Positions 30,228-38,309 of a stretch of DNA of 64,000 nt are shown here, in pieces. The stretch is taken from assembly GCF_022760995.1 (NCBI RefSeq), contig NZ_JAKWJO010000001.1:1-64000 (forward strand). Reading direction: 5' to 3'. Both the position numbers and the translations under genes were made by a program. The DNA comes from Dyella sedimenti (GTDB lineage Bacteria > Pseudomonadota > Gammaproteobacteria > Xanthomonadales > Rhodanobacteraceae). Each line of letters starts with the position of its first letter. Position 1 is the first letter of the stretch. The notes under the pieces were generated by a model. That model ran no database searches. It was not told the origin of the DNA and was given only the letters and a program-made list of their open reading frames with translations.

Positions 30228-30638
30228 TCAGCCGGCCAGGCTGGTGGCGATGCCGAAACCCACCGCCGTCATCGCCGCCACCGCCATGCAGGCGCTGGCC
30301 AGGCGGATGCGGTGCGCGTCGACGCGGGGGATCAGCCGCCACAGCACCGGCACGCCGATCGCCATGTCCGCCACCAGCGCGCCGCGCAGCAGCGGCGAGG
30401 CGAGCAGCGGCGCATAGGGTGGCCTCGCGTGGCCCTCGTGCAGCGCCACGCCCGCCACCAGCAGCAGCCCGACCAGGCTCCACACCAGGCAGGCGAGATA
30501 GGTGCGGTTGAACACCACCGGGCAGCGTTCGCTCCAGCGCAGCACGGACCACGCGACGATGGCGAAGAACAGCGCGCCGATGCTGCTGTAGAGCACCCAC
30601 CAGAGCAGGGTGCTGATCAGGGTGAGCAGGGTGGTCAT
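30228..30638 (-). CDS. Small integral membrane protein, unknown function
   Basis: A 136-aa protein with four hydrophobic segments (about 5-30, 47-65, 82-100 and 112-133). Features include an N-terminal TLLWWVLYSSIGALFFAIVAW helix and the C-terminal RLASACMAVAAMTAVGFGIATSL. No family is recognised. It is transcribed with the same polarity as the flanking polymerase and Mpo1-like genes but is separated by 60-70 bp on each side. Confidence 0.6.
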   Translation of the reverse strand: MTTLLTLISTLLWWVLYSSIGALFFAIVAWSVLRWSERCPVVFNRTYLACLVWSLVGLLLVAGVALHEGHARPPYAPLLASPLLRGALVADMAIGVPVLWRLIPRVDAHRIRLASACMAVAAMTAVGFGIATSLAG

Positions 30639-30702
30639 GGGGTTTCCCCGTCTTTGCCCGCCATGCCGGCTTGCGAAGGAACGACGGGTGCGTACCGGGC
30701 CA

Positions 30703-31152
30703 TCAAATGCCGGCGCGCCGCAGCAGCTTGTCCATCAGCCAGGCCGGGCCCACCAGCAGGTAAGCCAGGTCGGTGAGGAAGCTGGGCCGGCGGCCTTCGA
30801 TGGCGTGCCCGACGAACTGGCCGATCCACGCCACCACGAACACGCCGATGGCGGTCAGCAGCAGGGTATGCGGACCCAACTGGCGATAGCCGAACTCGGT
30901 CAGCACGCACAGCAGCGCCAGCGCGATGAGCAATGCGGCGCCCAGCCGGTGCGATTGCTTCCAGTACCAGGCGAAGGCCAGCACCAGCGCGGCCACGGCC
31001 CAGAAACCGGGCCGGCCGACCATCGGCGGTACCGGAATCGTCCACATCATCGCGATCGCGCACCATACGATCAGCGGCACGCAGATCCAGTGCAGCAAGC
31101 GGTTGATGGGGTGCTGATGATCGGCGCTGTAGCTGTCCAGCCAGGGCTGCAT
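30703..31152 (-). CDS. Mpo1-like (DUF962/YGL010w) membrane protein
   Basis: A 149-aa membrane protein. The N-terminal SADHQHPINRLLHWICVPLIVW (HxxPxNRxxHxxGxP-like) and the C-terminal WIGQFVGHAIEGRRPSFLTDL match the DUF962/Mpo1 family. Its His clusters bind Fe in the yeast 2-hydroxy fatty acid dioxygenase. Four hydrophobic segments are present. The start 31152 lies six bases after the purC stop, so the two genes are probably one transcript. Confidence 0.85.
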   Translation of the reverse strand: MQPWLDSYSADHQHPINRLLHWICVPLIVWCAIAMMWTIPVPPMVGRPGFWAVAALVLAFAWYWKQSHRLGAALLIALALLCVLTEFGYRQLGPHTLLLTAIGVFVVAWIGQFVGHAIEGRRPSFLTDLAYLLVGPAWLMDKLLRRAGI

Positions 31153-31157
31153 GAGGG

Positions 31158-32060
31158 TCACTCCAGGGTGATGCCGGCCAGCCGCTGCAGGGCCTCGGCG
31201 TACTTGGCGGTGGTGGCGGCGATCACCTCGGCGGGCACGTGCGGGCCCGGCGCGGTCTTGTTCCAGTCCAGCGTTTCCAGGTAGTCGCGCACGAATTGCT
31301 TGTCGTAGCTCGGCGGGCTGATGCCGACCTGGTACGAATCGGCCGGCCAGAAGCGCGAGGAGTCGGGCGTGAGCATTTCGTCCATCACGTAGAGCTTGCC
31401 CTGCTCGTCGGTGCCGAACTCGAACTTGGTGTCGGCGATGAGAATGCCGCGCTCGGCGGCATAGGCGGCCGCCCACCGGTAGATGGACAGGGTGGCCTCG
31501 CGCACCTGCTCGGCCAGGTCCGCGCCCACCGTGGCCACCACGGCGTCGAAGCTCACGTTCTCGTCGTGGTCGCCCACGGCGGCCTTGGTCGAGGGCGTGA
31601 AGATCGGCTCGGGTAGCTGCTGCGCCTGCTTGAGGCCCGCCGGCAGCCGGATGCCGCACAGCGAACCGGTGGCCTGGTAGTCCTTCCAGCCCGAGCCGAT
31701 CAGGTAGCCGCGCGCGATCGCCTCCACCGGCACCGGCTTCAGGCGGCGTGTCACCACCGCGCGCTTCTCGTAGAGCTTCAGGTCGGTGCCGGCCGGCAGT
31801 ACCTCGGCCAGCGGCACGTCGAGCAGGTGGTTGGGCACCAGGTGCGCGGTCTTGCCGAACCAGAAATTGGAGATCTGGGTCAGCATCTCGCCCTTGCCCG
31901 GGATCGGGTCGGGCAGCACCACGTCGAACGCGGAGAGACGGTCGCTGGCCACGATCAGCAGACGGTTCTCCGGCAGCGCGTAGACGTCGCGCACCTTGCC
32001 GCGATGGATCAGCTCGAGGCCCGGCAGGTTCGATTGCAGCAGGGTGGTGGGCACGTTCAT
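31158..32060 (-). CDS. purC: Phosphoribosylaminoimidazole-succinocarboxamide synthase
   Basis: A 300-aa ATP-dependent enzyme of purine synthesis that joins CAIR and aspartate to SAICAR. Motifs include GKVRDVYAL near the N-terminus (ATP-binding Lys), [19 protein letters not shown], and [29 protein letters not shown], whose acidic residues bind magnesium and substrate. It belongs to the longer, about 300-aa class rather than the 237-aa Escherichia coli type. AGGAGC precedes ATG 32060. It is the first gene of a two-gene minus-strand unit with the Mpo1-like gene. Confidence 0.97.
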   Translation of the reverse strand: MNVPTTLLQSNLPGLELIHRGKVRDVYALPENRLLIVASDRLSAFDVVLPDPIPGKGEMLTQISNFWFGKTAHLVPNHLLDVPLAEVLPAGTDLKLYEKRAVVTRRLKPVPVEAIARGYLIGSGWKDYQATGSLCGIRLPAGLKQAQQLPEPIFTPSTKAAVGDHDENVSFDAVVATVGADLAEQVREATLSIYRWAAAYAAERGILIADTKFEFGTDEQGKLYVMDEMLTPDSSRFWPADSYQVGISPPSYDKQFVRDYLETLDWNKTAPGPHVPAEVIAATTAKYAEALQRLAGITLE

Positions 32061-32220
32061 GGGCTCCTGGCTGGCCGGCCTGGCGGGCCAGGACGGAAAA
32101 ACGGGCGGCCCACGCCGGGCCGCGATCAAGCTGCCGATTGTAGCCGGTGACGCCGGGGCGACGCGCCGGGCATGGCGGCGCGGCTGCTAGAATCGGCGCT
32201 TTTTGAGCCCAGGCCCGTCC

Positions 32221-32568
32221 ATGGTCCCGACGCCCCGCCTTATCGCCAGGCCGCACCGGCGCTGGATGCCGCGCGCCGGCGGGCTGTTGCTGGCGGTGCT
32301 GGCGTCGTCGCCCGCGTACGCCGCCGCGCCGCCCAAGCCCGCCCGCCTGGGCCTGTGCGCGGCCTGCCATGGCGAGGCCGGCATGGCGCAGATCCCCGGC
32401 GCGCCCAACCTGGCCGGGCAGCGGCTCGACTACCTGCGCGAGGCGTTGCGGCAATATCGCGACGGCCGGCGCAACGCGCCGCTGATGCGCGCCGCGATCG
32501 GTCCGGTCAGTGACGCGGACCTCGACGAACTGGCACGCTGGTACAGCGCGCAGACGCCGCAACCCTAG
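32221..32568 (+). CDS. Small periplasmic c-type cytochrome
   Basis: A 115-aa mono-haem class I cytochrome c. The N-terminus is long and Arg-rich, followed by a signal sequence ending near SSPAYAA (about residue 34). Haem binding is at LCAACHGEAG (CxxCH), and a likely axial Met is in APLMRAAIGPVSD. The C-terminal LDELARWYSAQ helix is typical of c4/c5-type domains. ATG 32266 would give a shorter signal peptide. A TAGAAT -10-like box lies at 32188-32193. Confidence 0.85.
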   Translation: MVPTPRLIARPHRRWMPRAGGLLLAVLASSPAYAAAPPKPARLGLCAACHGEAGMAQIPGAPNLAGQRLDYLREALRQYRDGRRNAPLMRAAIGPVSDADLDELARWYSAQTPQP

Positions 32569-32586
32569 AGGCCGACCCAAGCCATC

Positions 32587-33390
32587 ATGACCTTCACCTG
32601 GACCCTCTGGCTCGCCCTGCTCGGACTGATTTTCGGCCACGGCCTGCCCGGCGCCGTGGTCGGCGGCATCACCGGCTTCATCATCGACAGCCTGCGCCGG
32701 GGCCAGCGCCGCCGCGCCACGCCCCAGGAAGGCGGCTACGTCGGCCCGCTGTTCAACGTGCTGGGCGCGGTGGCCAAGTCCGACGGCCGCGTGTCCGCGG
32801 CGGAGATCGCCGTGGCCGAGCGCCTGATGCAGCGCATGGGCCTGGAGCACGAGCAGCGGCGGCTGGCCATCACCGCCTTCAACCAGGGCAAGCAGCCGGA
32901 ATTCAACGTCACCCTCGCCATCGAGGAACTGCGTCGCTGGGTGGGCCTGCGCCGCGACCATGCCTTCCCGGTGCTGGATGTGGTGATCGAGACGGTGCTG
33001 GCCGAGGGCAACCCCTCGCCGGAGAAGATGGCCATCCTGCGCCAGCTCGCCTTCGCCCTGCGCGTGAGCGACATGGAGCTGATGGCGCTGATGGCGATGA
33101 AGGGCTATGCCTGGAATGCTGGCGGCTACGCGCGCGGCCCCGGTTCGCACGGCGGCGGCTACGCGCCGCCCCGGCGCAGCACGCAGGGGCCGGATCCGTA
33201 CACCGTGCTGGGCATTTCCCGCGACGTGGACGACCGCGCGGTGAAGCGCGCCTACCGCAAGCTGATTTCCGAACACCACCCCGACCGCCTGGGCGACCTG
33301 CCCGAGGCCATGCGCAAGCAGGCCGAGGCACGCGCCAGCGAGATCAACGCCGCCTACGAGCGGATCAAGGCCGAACGCGGCTTCAAATAA
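32587..33390 (+). CDS. djlA: DjlA-like membrane co-chaperone (TerB + J domain)
   Basis: A 267-aa protein with one N-terminal transmembrane segment (about 8-30, rich in Gly). A TerB-like helical domain (about 50-160, [22 protein letters not shown]) and a Gly-rich linker follow. A C-terminal J domain (about 200-265) holds the essential HPD in [10 protein letters not shown]. This is the domain order of DjlA, which stimulates DnaK at the inner membrane. It starts 18 bases after the cytochrome gene and is probably co-transcribed. Confidence 0.92.
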   Translation: MTFTWTLWLALLGLIFGHGLPGAVVGGITGFIIDSLRRGQRRRATPQEGGYVGPLFNVLGAVAKSDGRVSAAEIAVAERLMQRMGLEHEQRRLAITAFNQGKQPEFNVTLAIEELRRWVGLRRDHAFPVLDVVIETVLAEGNPSPEKMAILRQLAFALRVSDMELMALMAMKGYAWNAGGYARGPGSHGGGYAPPRRSTQGPDPYTVLGISRDVDDRAVKRAYRKLISEHHPDRLGDLPEAMRKQAEARASEINAAYERIKAERGFK

Positions 33391-33404
33391 ACTCGGCGTC
33401 GACC

Positions 33405-33477
33405 TGCAGGAGCGCACCTTGTGCGCGACCGCAGCCGCCGGTCGTCCCAGGTCGCGTACAGGGTGCGCCCTTACAGG
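33405..33477. repeat. Dispersed intergenic inverted repeat, copy 2
   Basis: Left arm TGCAGGAGCGCACCTTGTGC then GCGACC; right arm GGTCGCGTACAGGGTGCGCC then CTTACAGG. The family pattern is the same as at 22788, but with more substitutions. It fills the space between djlA and rpe, and its last bases (CAGGA) act as the Shine-Dalgarno sequence for rpe. Confidence 0.8.
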
Positions 33478-33481
33478 AATC

Positions 33482-34168
33482 ATGAACATGAGCAGACAGA
33501 CCAGCGTCATCGCCCCCTCCATCCTCTCCGCCGATTTCGCCCGGCTCGGCGAGGACACCGCCAAGGCGTTGGCCGCCGGCGCGGACTGGGTGCATTTCGA
33601 CGTGATGGATAACCATTACGTGCCCAACCTCACCATGGGCCCGATGGTGCTCAAGGCACTGCGCGACTATGGCATCAGCGCGCCGATCGACGTGCACCTG
33701 ATGGTCAAACCGGTGGACCGCATCGTGCCCGACTTCGCCAAGGCCGGCGCCACTCTGATCAGTTTCCATCCGGAAGGCAGCGAGCACGTCGACCGCACCA
33801 TTGGCCTGATCAAGGACTCGGGCTGCCAGGCCGGCCTGGTGTTCAATCCCGCCACGCCGCTGGGCTGGCTGGACTACGTGATGGACAAGCTCGACCTGAT
33901 CCTGCTGATGTCGGTCAACCCGGGTTTCGGCGGGCAGAAGTTCATCCCCTCGGCGCTGGACAAGCTGCGCGAGGTGCGCCGCCGCATCGACGAGAGCGGC
34001 CGGCCGATCCGGCTGGAGATCGACGGTGGTGTCGGCCCGGCCAATATCGGCGAGATCGCGGCGGCGGGCGCGGATACCTTCGTGGCCGGCTCGGCCATCT
34101 TCAACGCGCCCGACTACCAGGCCGTGATCGCGCAGATGCGCCAGCACCTGGCCGCGGCGGGCGGCTGA
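33482..34168 (+). CDS. rpe: Ribulose-phosphate 3-epimerase
   Basis: A 228-aa TIM-barrel enzyme interconverting ribulose-5-phosphate and xylulose-5-phosphate. Family motifs are [33 protein letters not shown] (metal-binding His and Asp), [23 protein letters not shown] and [12 protein letters not shown]. The start is ATG 33482 (or 33488) with AGGA upstream. Confidence 0.97.
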   Translation: MNMSRQTSVIAPSILSADFARLGEDTAKALAAGADWVHFDVMDNHYVPNLTMGPMVLKALRDYGISAPIDVHLMVKPVDRIVPDFAKAGATLISFHPEGSEHVDRTIGLIKDSGCQAGLVFNPATPLGWLDYVMDKLDLILLMSVNPGFGGQKFIPSALDKLREVRRRIDESGRPIRLEIDGGVGPANIGEIAAAGADTFVAGSAIFNAPDYQAVIAQMRQHLAAAGG

Positions 34169-34183
34169 GCGGATTCGGGGCAA

Positions 34184-34210
34184 GAAAATCCCGGCGCACT
34201 CCGCGCCGGG
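34184..34210 (-). terminator. Minus-strand hairpin terminator candidate
   Basis: CCCGGCGC at 34190-34197 pairs with GCGCCGGG at 34203-34210. Read on the minus strand, the hairpin is followed by ATTTTC. It may end a minus-strand transcript or back up the stronger terminator at 34355. Confidence 0.5.
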
Positions 34211-34354
34211 AGAAGTTCGTCGGAACGACGTGTGAGGAGACCACAGGCGGGCAGGTCCACGGCAAGAACCCGCGCCACCGGAACTTGGGACCGGCCGCGT
34301 CCCGTTTGGTTCCCTGCGTCCCCCGGCCCCCGCAAGTTCATTCAGCCGGCCGGC

Positions 34355-34382
34355 CAAAAAAATCCCCGCCGCGAGGGCGGGG
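34355..34382 (-). terminator. Rho-independent terminator for the small minus-strand ORFs
   Basis: CCCCGCC at 34364-34370 and GGCGGGG at 34376-34382 form a strong stem. On the minus strand it is followed by eight T (A-run at 34355-34362). It lies 46 bases beyond the stop of the 43-aa ORF. Confidence 0.85.
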
Positions 34383-34427
34383 TGGAACGTGCCAAGGGTG
34401 GGACGAGTGGCGAAATGCCCAGGGGCG

Positions 34428-34559
34428 TCAGAGCGGCTGCCAGTCCGGATCGGGTTCCTCGGCCCCGGCGGCCGGCACGCTTCCCTGCGCACCGGTCGCC
34501 TCCAAGCCTTCCACGGCAGCTGACAGGAAGGGATCGTCCAGTTCGGTATCGCCGTTCAT
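34428..34559 (-). CDS. Unannotated 43-aa acidic small protein
   Basis: ATG 34559 follows GAGGAGG at ideal spacing and opens a 43-codon frame (MNGDTELDDPFLSAAVEGLE..., ending EEPDPDWQPL). The product is acidic and Pro/Ala-rich, without a membrane segment. It starts ten bases after the stop of the 39-aa ORF and is followed by a strong terminator. This makes a complete two-gene transcription unit. Function is unknown. Confidence 0.6.
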   Translation of the reverse strand: MNGDTELDDPFLSAAVEGLEATGAQGSVPAAGAEEPDPDWQPL

Positions 34560-34569
34560 GAAGGCCTCC

Positions 34570-34689
34570 TCAATGCAGGCTCATGACCAGCCCGAGCAGC
34601 AGCGCGCCCAGCGCCAGTACCACGCGTAGCGGTTCAAAGCCGCGCAGTTCGGCATTGGGGTCGACGGGGGGCTGGTTGGTGGGACGCAT
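34570..34689 (-). CDS. Unannotated 39-aa single-pass membrane protein
   Basis: ATG 34689 with AGGAA about eight bases upstream encodes a 39-residue protein: a polar N-terminus (MRPTNQPPVDPNAELRGFEP) then one transmembrane helix (LRVVLALGALLLGLVMSLH). The shape is that of regulatory small membrane proteins. It is the first gene of a two-ORF unit with the 43-aa acidic protein and is divergent from the response-regulator gene. Confidence 0.6.
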   Translation of the reverse strand: MRPTNQPPVDPNAELRGFEPLRVVLALGALLLGLVMSLH

Positions 34690-34936
34690 GGTTCGGGTTC
34701 CTGCGAAGTGCGGTTTCATTCGGCCCGAGCCGGGGGCATGCGCCGGGACCCGGATATGGCAAAACGCGGGCAAGATCGGGCACGGGGCGGGCAGGCTCTT
34801 GCCTGGCGCAACTTCATGCGGGTGCGATGGCGCCATGCCGGCGCCAGATGGCGAAACGCGGGCAAGCGGCGCGCACGGCTTGCGTAGCCGGGGCGCAAGC
34901 CGCACCCTGCGCGCCATTGCCACCAGGGAGTGCACC

Positions 34937-35626
34937 ATGGGCCGCAGCATCGCCATCGTCGAGGACGAACCGCTGATCCGCGCCAACTACGTCGAGGCAC
35001 TGACTCGCTTCGGCTACGACACGCGCGGCTACGGCTCGCGGCAGGAGGCTTCCAACGCCTTCGCCATGCGCCTGCCCGAGCTGGTCATCATCGACATCGG
35101 CCTGGGCGACGAGCCCGAGGGCGGCTTCGACCTGTGCCGCGAGCTGCGCGCCAAGTCGGCCACGCTGCCGATCATCTTCCTCACCGCGCGCGACTCGGAT
35201 TTCGACGTGATCTCCGGCCTACGCCTGGGCGCGGACGACTACCTGAGCAAGGACACCAGCCTGCACCAGCTGGCCGCGCGCATCGCCGCGCTGTTCCGCC
35301 GTATCGAGTCGCTGAAGGTGCCCGCCTCCAGCGAGACGGTGATCGAGCACGGCCCGCTCAAGCTCGAATCCGAGCGCATGCGCATCACCTGGAACGGCGA
35401 GGAGGTCCCGCTCACCGTCACCGAGTTCTGGATGGTGCACACGCTGGTGCGCTTCCCTGGCCATGTGAAGAACCGCGACCAGCTGATGCGCGAGGCCGAG
35501 CTGGTGGTGGACGACGCCACCATCACCTCGCACATCAAGCGCATCCGCAAGAAGTTCATCGCCGTGGCGCCGGACTTCGACGCCATCGAGACGGTGCACG
35601 GCGTGGGTTATCGATGGAAGCCGTGA
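34937..35626 (+). CDS. OmpR-type response regulator, proteobacterial sortase-system (PdsR-like) family
   Basis: A 229-aa two-component regulator. The receiver domain has acidic EDE at 9-11, phospho-acceptor D53 in VIIDIGLGDEPEGGFDL, T in FLTARDSDFDV, and K in ADDYLSKDTS. A C-terminal winged helix follows (LTVTEFWMVHTLVRFPGHVKNRDQLM, TITSHIKRIRKKF, VHGVGYRW). Length and the GLGDEPEGGF and SKDTSLHQLAARI stretches closely resemble the regulator of proteobacterial dedicated sortase loci (TIGR03787 family, from memory). The kinase lies two genes downstream. Confidence 0.85.
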   Translation: MGRSIAIVEDEPLIRANYVEALTRFGYDTRGYGSRQEASNAFAMRLPELVIIDIGLGDEPEGGFDLCRELRAKSATLPIIFLTARDSDFDVISGLRLGADDYLSKDTSLHQLAARIAALFRRIESLKVPASSETVIEHGPLKLESERMRITWNGEEVPLTVTEFWMVHTLVRFPGHVKNRDQLMREAELVVDDATITSHIKRIRKKFIAVAPDFDAIETVHGVGYRWKP

Positions 35627-36207
35627 CGAGGCGTGCGTTCGCCTGGCTGCTGTGCTTGCTGGCGTCGTTCGCGACGCAGGCCGCCATGCCCGGCAAGGAC
35701 GTCACGGTCGCCGGCAAGCCGGACCGCGACGTTCCGGGCTGGACCGTGCATACCGTCCTGCCCGAGGGCTGGACCCAGGATTGCTGCCTCTACGCCAAGG
35801 CCATCGGCGTGAACGAGGTGCTCTACCGGGGCGAATGGACCGGCGAGCCGGAGCGCGTGATGGTGCTCAACGTATGGCCGTCCAGACTCTCCTCTCTCGA
35901 GGCCGAGGTGCAGGACGACCGCCATCACTATCTGGACCGCGACCCGGGCGGCAAGGCGGGCACGTTCGCGCTGGACAATCCGGCGCTGGCCTGTCGCGGC
36001 GTGCTGTACGAGGGCACCGACCGCAAGGACGACGTGGTGGTGTTCTGCGATCCGGGCCTGGCCTCCGGCATCCGCTTCAGCTGGTCGATGACGCTCGCCC
36101 ACGACGACGGCGACAGGGCCGCCCTGCTGGCGTTGTTCCGCCGGGTGGCGGAGCAGTCGCGCTATGCGGTGGACCATCCCGGCCATGACGGTACCGCCAA
36201 GCCCTAG
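35614..36207 (+). CDS. Secreted protein of unknown function within the two-component operon
   Basis: A 197-aa protein with a signal peptide (RRAFAWLLCLLASFATQAA). The mature part has a cysteine pair in TQDCCLYAK and further Cys in LACRGVLY and VVFCDPG, so disulfides are likely. No family is recognised. It starts within the end of the response-regulator gene (ATG 35614; GTG 35623 overlapping the TGA is equally possible) and ends 21 bases before the kinase. Translation is therefore probably coupled and its job linked to that signalling system. Confidence 0.65.
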   Translation: MEAVTRRAFAWLLCLLASFATQAAMPGKDVTVAGKPDRDVPGWTVHTVLPEGWTQDCCLYAKAIGVNEVLYRGEWTGEPERVMVLNVWPSRLSSLEAEVQDDRHHYLDRDPGGKAGTFALDNPALACRGVLYEGTDRKDDVVVFCDPGLASGIRFSWSMTLAHDDGDRAALLALFRRVAEQSRYAVDHPGHDGTAKP

Positions 36208-36228
36208 GCTTTTCGGTATCGTCCCGCC

Positions 36229-38241
36229 ATGACCCTGCGCCGCAAGCTGCTGCTCGTCGCCCTGTGCACGCTGGCCCTGCCCGTGGCGGGCTGGCTGTAC
36301 GTGCGCCAGATGGAGACGCTGCTGCGCGAGGGCCAGGCGCAGGCGCTCACCGCCTCGGCCCGCGCCATGGCGCGCAGCCTGGTGGTGACCGACGCGCCGC
36401 TGCCGCCGTCCGGCCCCCTGTGGTATGTGCAGGAGGCGGCCAATCCCATCACCGTCGACGGCTACGGCGACGACTGGGCGCCGCTCACGCCGTGGAGCCA
36501 GCCGCTGGACAAGCGCGGCAAGCTGCTGCTGGCCGAGGATGCCGACTGGCTCTATCTCTACGTCGACGTGCGCACCACCCAGCGCACGCGCGCCGACGCG
36601 GACGATCCCGGCGCATTGCGCGCGGACCACCTGGTGCTGAGCCTGGGCAAGGGCGGGCAGTCGCGTCGCTACCTGCTGGCCAGCGCGGCCCCGGGCCTGC
36701 TCACCGCGCGGCCGCTCGATCCGCCCGTCGATGGACTGCCGTCGCTGCTCACCGCGCAATGGCAGGAGGATGGCAGCGGCTATCGGGTGGAGCTGCGCGT
36801 GCCGCGCAACCTGGGGCTGGATGCGCTGGGGCTGGCGATCTACGACGCCGGCAGCGGTGGTGACCCCATGGCGGTACAGAGCCGTCCGCTGGTGACCTAT
36901 TCGCCGCCGCTGACGCATGAGCTGGGCCAACTGGCGCTGGATGGCGTGCAGGCGCGCGTATTGGCGCCGCAGGGCTGGCTGTTGGCGCGCACCGGCCATC
37001 TCGCCACGCCGGCCGCTACGGCGGGCGACCAGCCGGGCTGGTTCGCGGCGCTGGTCTACCGATCGCTGCTGGCCAACCAGGTCGAGGATGCCGAGCCCTG
37101 GACGCAGGACGTGCCGCGGCTGGACGTGGACGAGGTGCGCCAGGCCAGCGAAGGCAGGCCGGCCACGCTGTGGCGGCAGGGCGAGGCGCGCGGCAGCGTG
37201 GTGCTGGCCGCCGCGGTGCCGATCGAGCGCGAGGGTCAGGTACGCGGCGTGCTGCTGCTGGAACAGGCCAGCCGTGCGGTGCCGTTGCTGGCCAACCGCG
37301 CATTGCTGGGCCTGCTGCTGACCAGCTTCAGCGTGCTGCTGGTCGCCGGCGCGATCCTGCTGATCTTCGCCACGCGGCTGAGCATCCGCCTGGGCCGGCT
37401 GCGCGACGCGGCCGAGCGCGCGCAACTCAACGATGGACGTCTGGACGGCCCTTTCCCGATGACCGGCGCCGAGGACGAGATCGGCGACCTCGCCCGCAGC
37501 TTCGCGCGCCTGTTCGAGGTGGTGGGCGGGTATACCGACTACCTGCGCACGCTCGCCTCCAAGCTGTCGCACGAGCTGAATACGCCGCTGGCCATCGTGA
37601 AGTCCTCGCTGGACAACCTGGAGCACGCGCTGCAGGCCCAGCACGCGATGCCGCCGGATGCGCAGCCGTACTTGCTGCGCGCGCGCGATGGCGTGGCGCG
37701 CCTGGGCACGCTGGTGCGCGCGATGAGCGAGGCCAGCCGGATGGAGCGCGCCATCGCCGCGGCGGAGCCGGAGGACGTGGACCTGGTGGCCGTGGTGCGT
37801 GGCTGCAGCGAGGCCTATCGCCCGCTGGCCGGCACGCGGCGGCTCGAAACGGTGTTGCCGGCCGCGCCGGTCGTCATGCATTGCGCGCCTGAACTGATCG
37901 CGCAGGCGCTGGACAAGCTGTTCGACAACGCCTTGTCGTTCACCCCCGAGCAGGGCTGGCTGCGCCTGACCCTGCGCGCCACGCAGCATGGCGCCGAGAT
38001 CGAACTGGCCAACCAGGGGCCGCCGCTGCCGGCCGCCATGCAGGGCCGCCTGTTCGATTCGCTGGTGAGCCTGCGCGACAAGGCCACGCCGGGCGACGCA
38101 CCGCACCTGGGGCTGGGCCTGTACGTGGTGCGGCTGGTCGCCGAGCGCCATGGCGGCGTGGCGATGGCGAGCAATCTCGCGGACGGCCGCGGCGTGGCCT
38201 TCACGCTGCAGCTGCGCGGCATGCCGAGGCAGCGGCTGTAG
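36229..38241 (+). CDS. Sensor histidine kinase, proteobacterial sortase-system type
   Basis: A 670-aa membrane kinase. There are transmembrane segments at about 5-22 and 362-383. The large periplasmic domain between them starts with a CBM9-like beta-sandwich segment (NPITVDGYGDDWAPLTPWS, about 71-89). HAMP-like and HisKA regions follow, with phospho-acceptor H448 in SKLSHELNTPLAIV. The HATPase domain has N-box LDKLFDNALSF and G-box GLGLYVVRLVAERHGG. This architecture matches the kinase of proteobacterial sortase loci (TIGR03785, from memory). No sortase is visible nearby. Confidence 0.82.
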   Translation: MTLRRKLLLVALCTLALPVAGWLYVRQMETLLREGQAQALTASARAMARSLVVTDAPLPPSGPLWYVQEAANPITVDGYGDDWAPLTPWSQPLDKRGKLLLAEDADWLYLYVDVRTTQRTRADADDPGALRADHLVLSLGKGGQSRRYLLASAAPGLLTARPLDPPVDGLPSLLTAQWQEDGSGYRVELRVPRNLGLDALGLAIYDAGSGGDPMAVQSRPLVTYSPPLTHELGQLALDGVQARVLAPQGWLLARTGHLATPAATAGDQPGWFAALVYRSLLANQVEDAEPWTQDVPRLDVDEVRQASEGRPATLWRQGEARGSVVLAAAVPIEREGQVRGVLLLEQASRAVPLLANRALLGLLLTSFSVLLVAGAILLIFATRLSIRLGRLRDAAERAQLNDGRLDGPFPMTGAEDEIGDLARSFARLFEVVGGYTDYLRTLASKLSHELNTPLAIVKSSLDNLEHALQAQHAMPPDAQPYLLRARDGVARLGTLVRAMSEASRMERAIAAAEPEDVDLVAVVRGCSEAYRPLAGTRRLETVLPAAPVVMHCAPELIAQALDKLFDNALSFTPEQGWLRLTLRATQHGAEIELANQGPPLPAAMQGRLFDSLVSLRDKATPGDAPHLGLGLYVVRLVAERHGGVAMASNLADGRGVAFTLQLRGMPRQRL

Positions 38242-38270
38242 CGTCCCGCTTATTTCTTTCGACGGCAACC

Positions 38271-38296
38271 CTGTGGGAGCGCACCCTGTGCGCGAC
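38271..38296. repeat. Dispersed intergenic repeat, half copy 3
   Basis: CTGTGGGAGCGCACCCTGTG then CGCGAC is identical to the left arm at 22788. No matching inverse arm follows, because the next gene (minus strand) ends 14 bases later. It is a solitary half-element. Confidence 0.8.
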
Positions 38297-38309
38297 TGGG
38301 GCGGCGCGG

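Noticed and set aside
34114..34341. 75-codon minus-strand frame downstream of the small ORF pair
   Set aside because: No ribosome-binding site, overlaps the end of rpe, and lies beyond the strong terminator at 34355.
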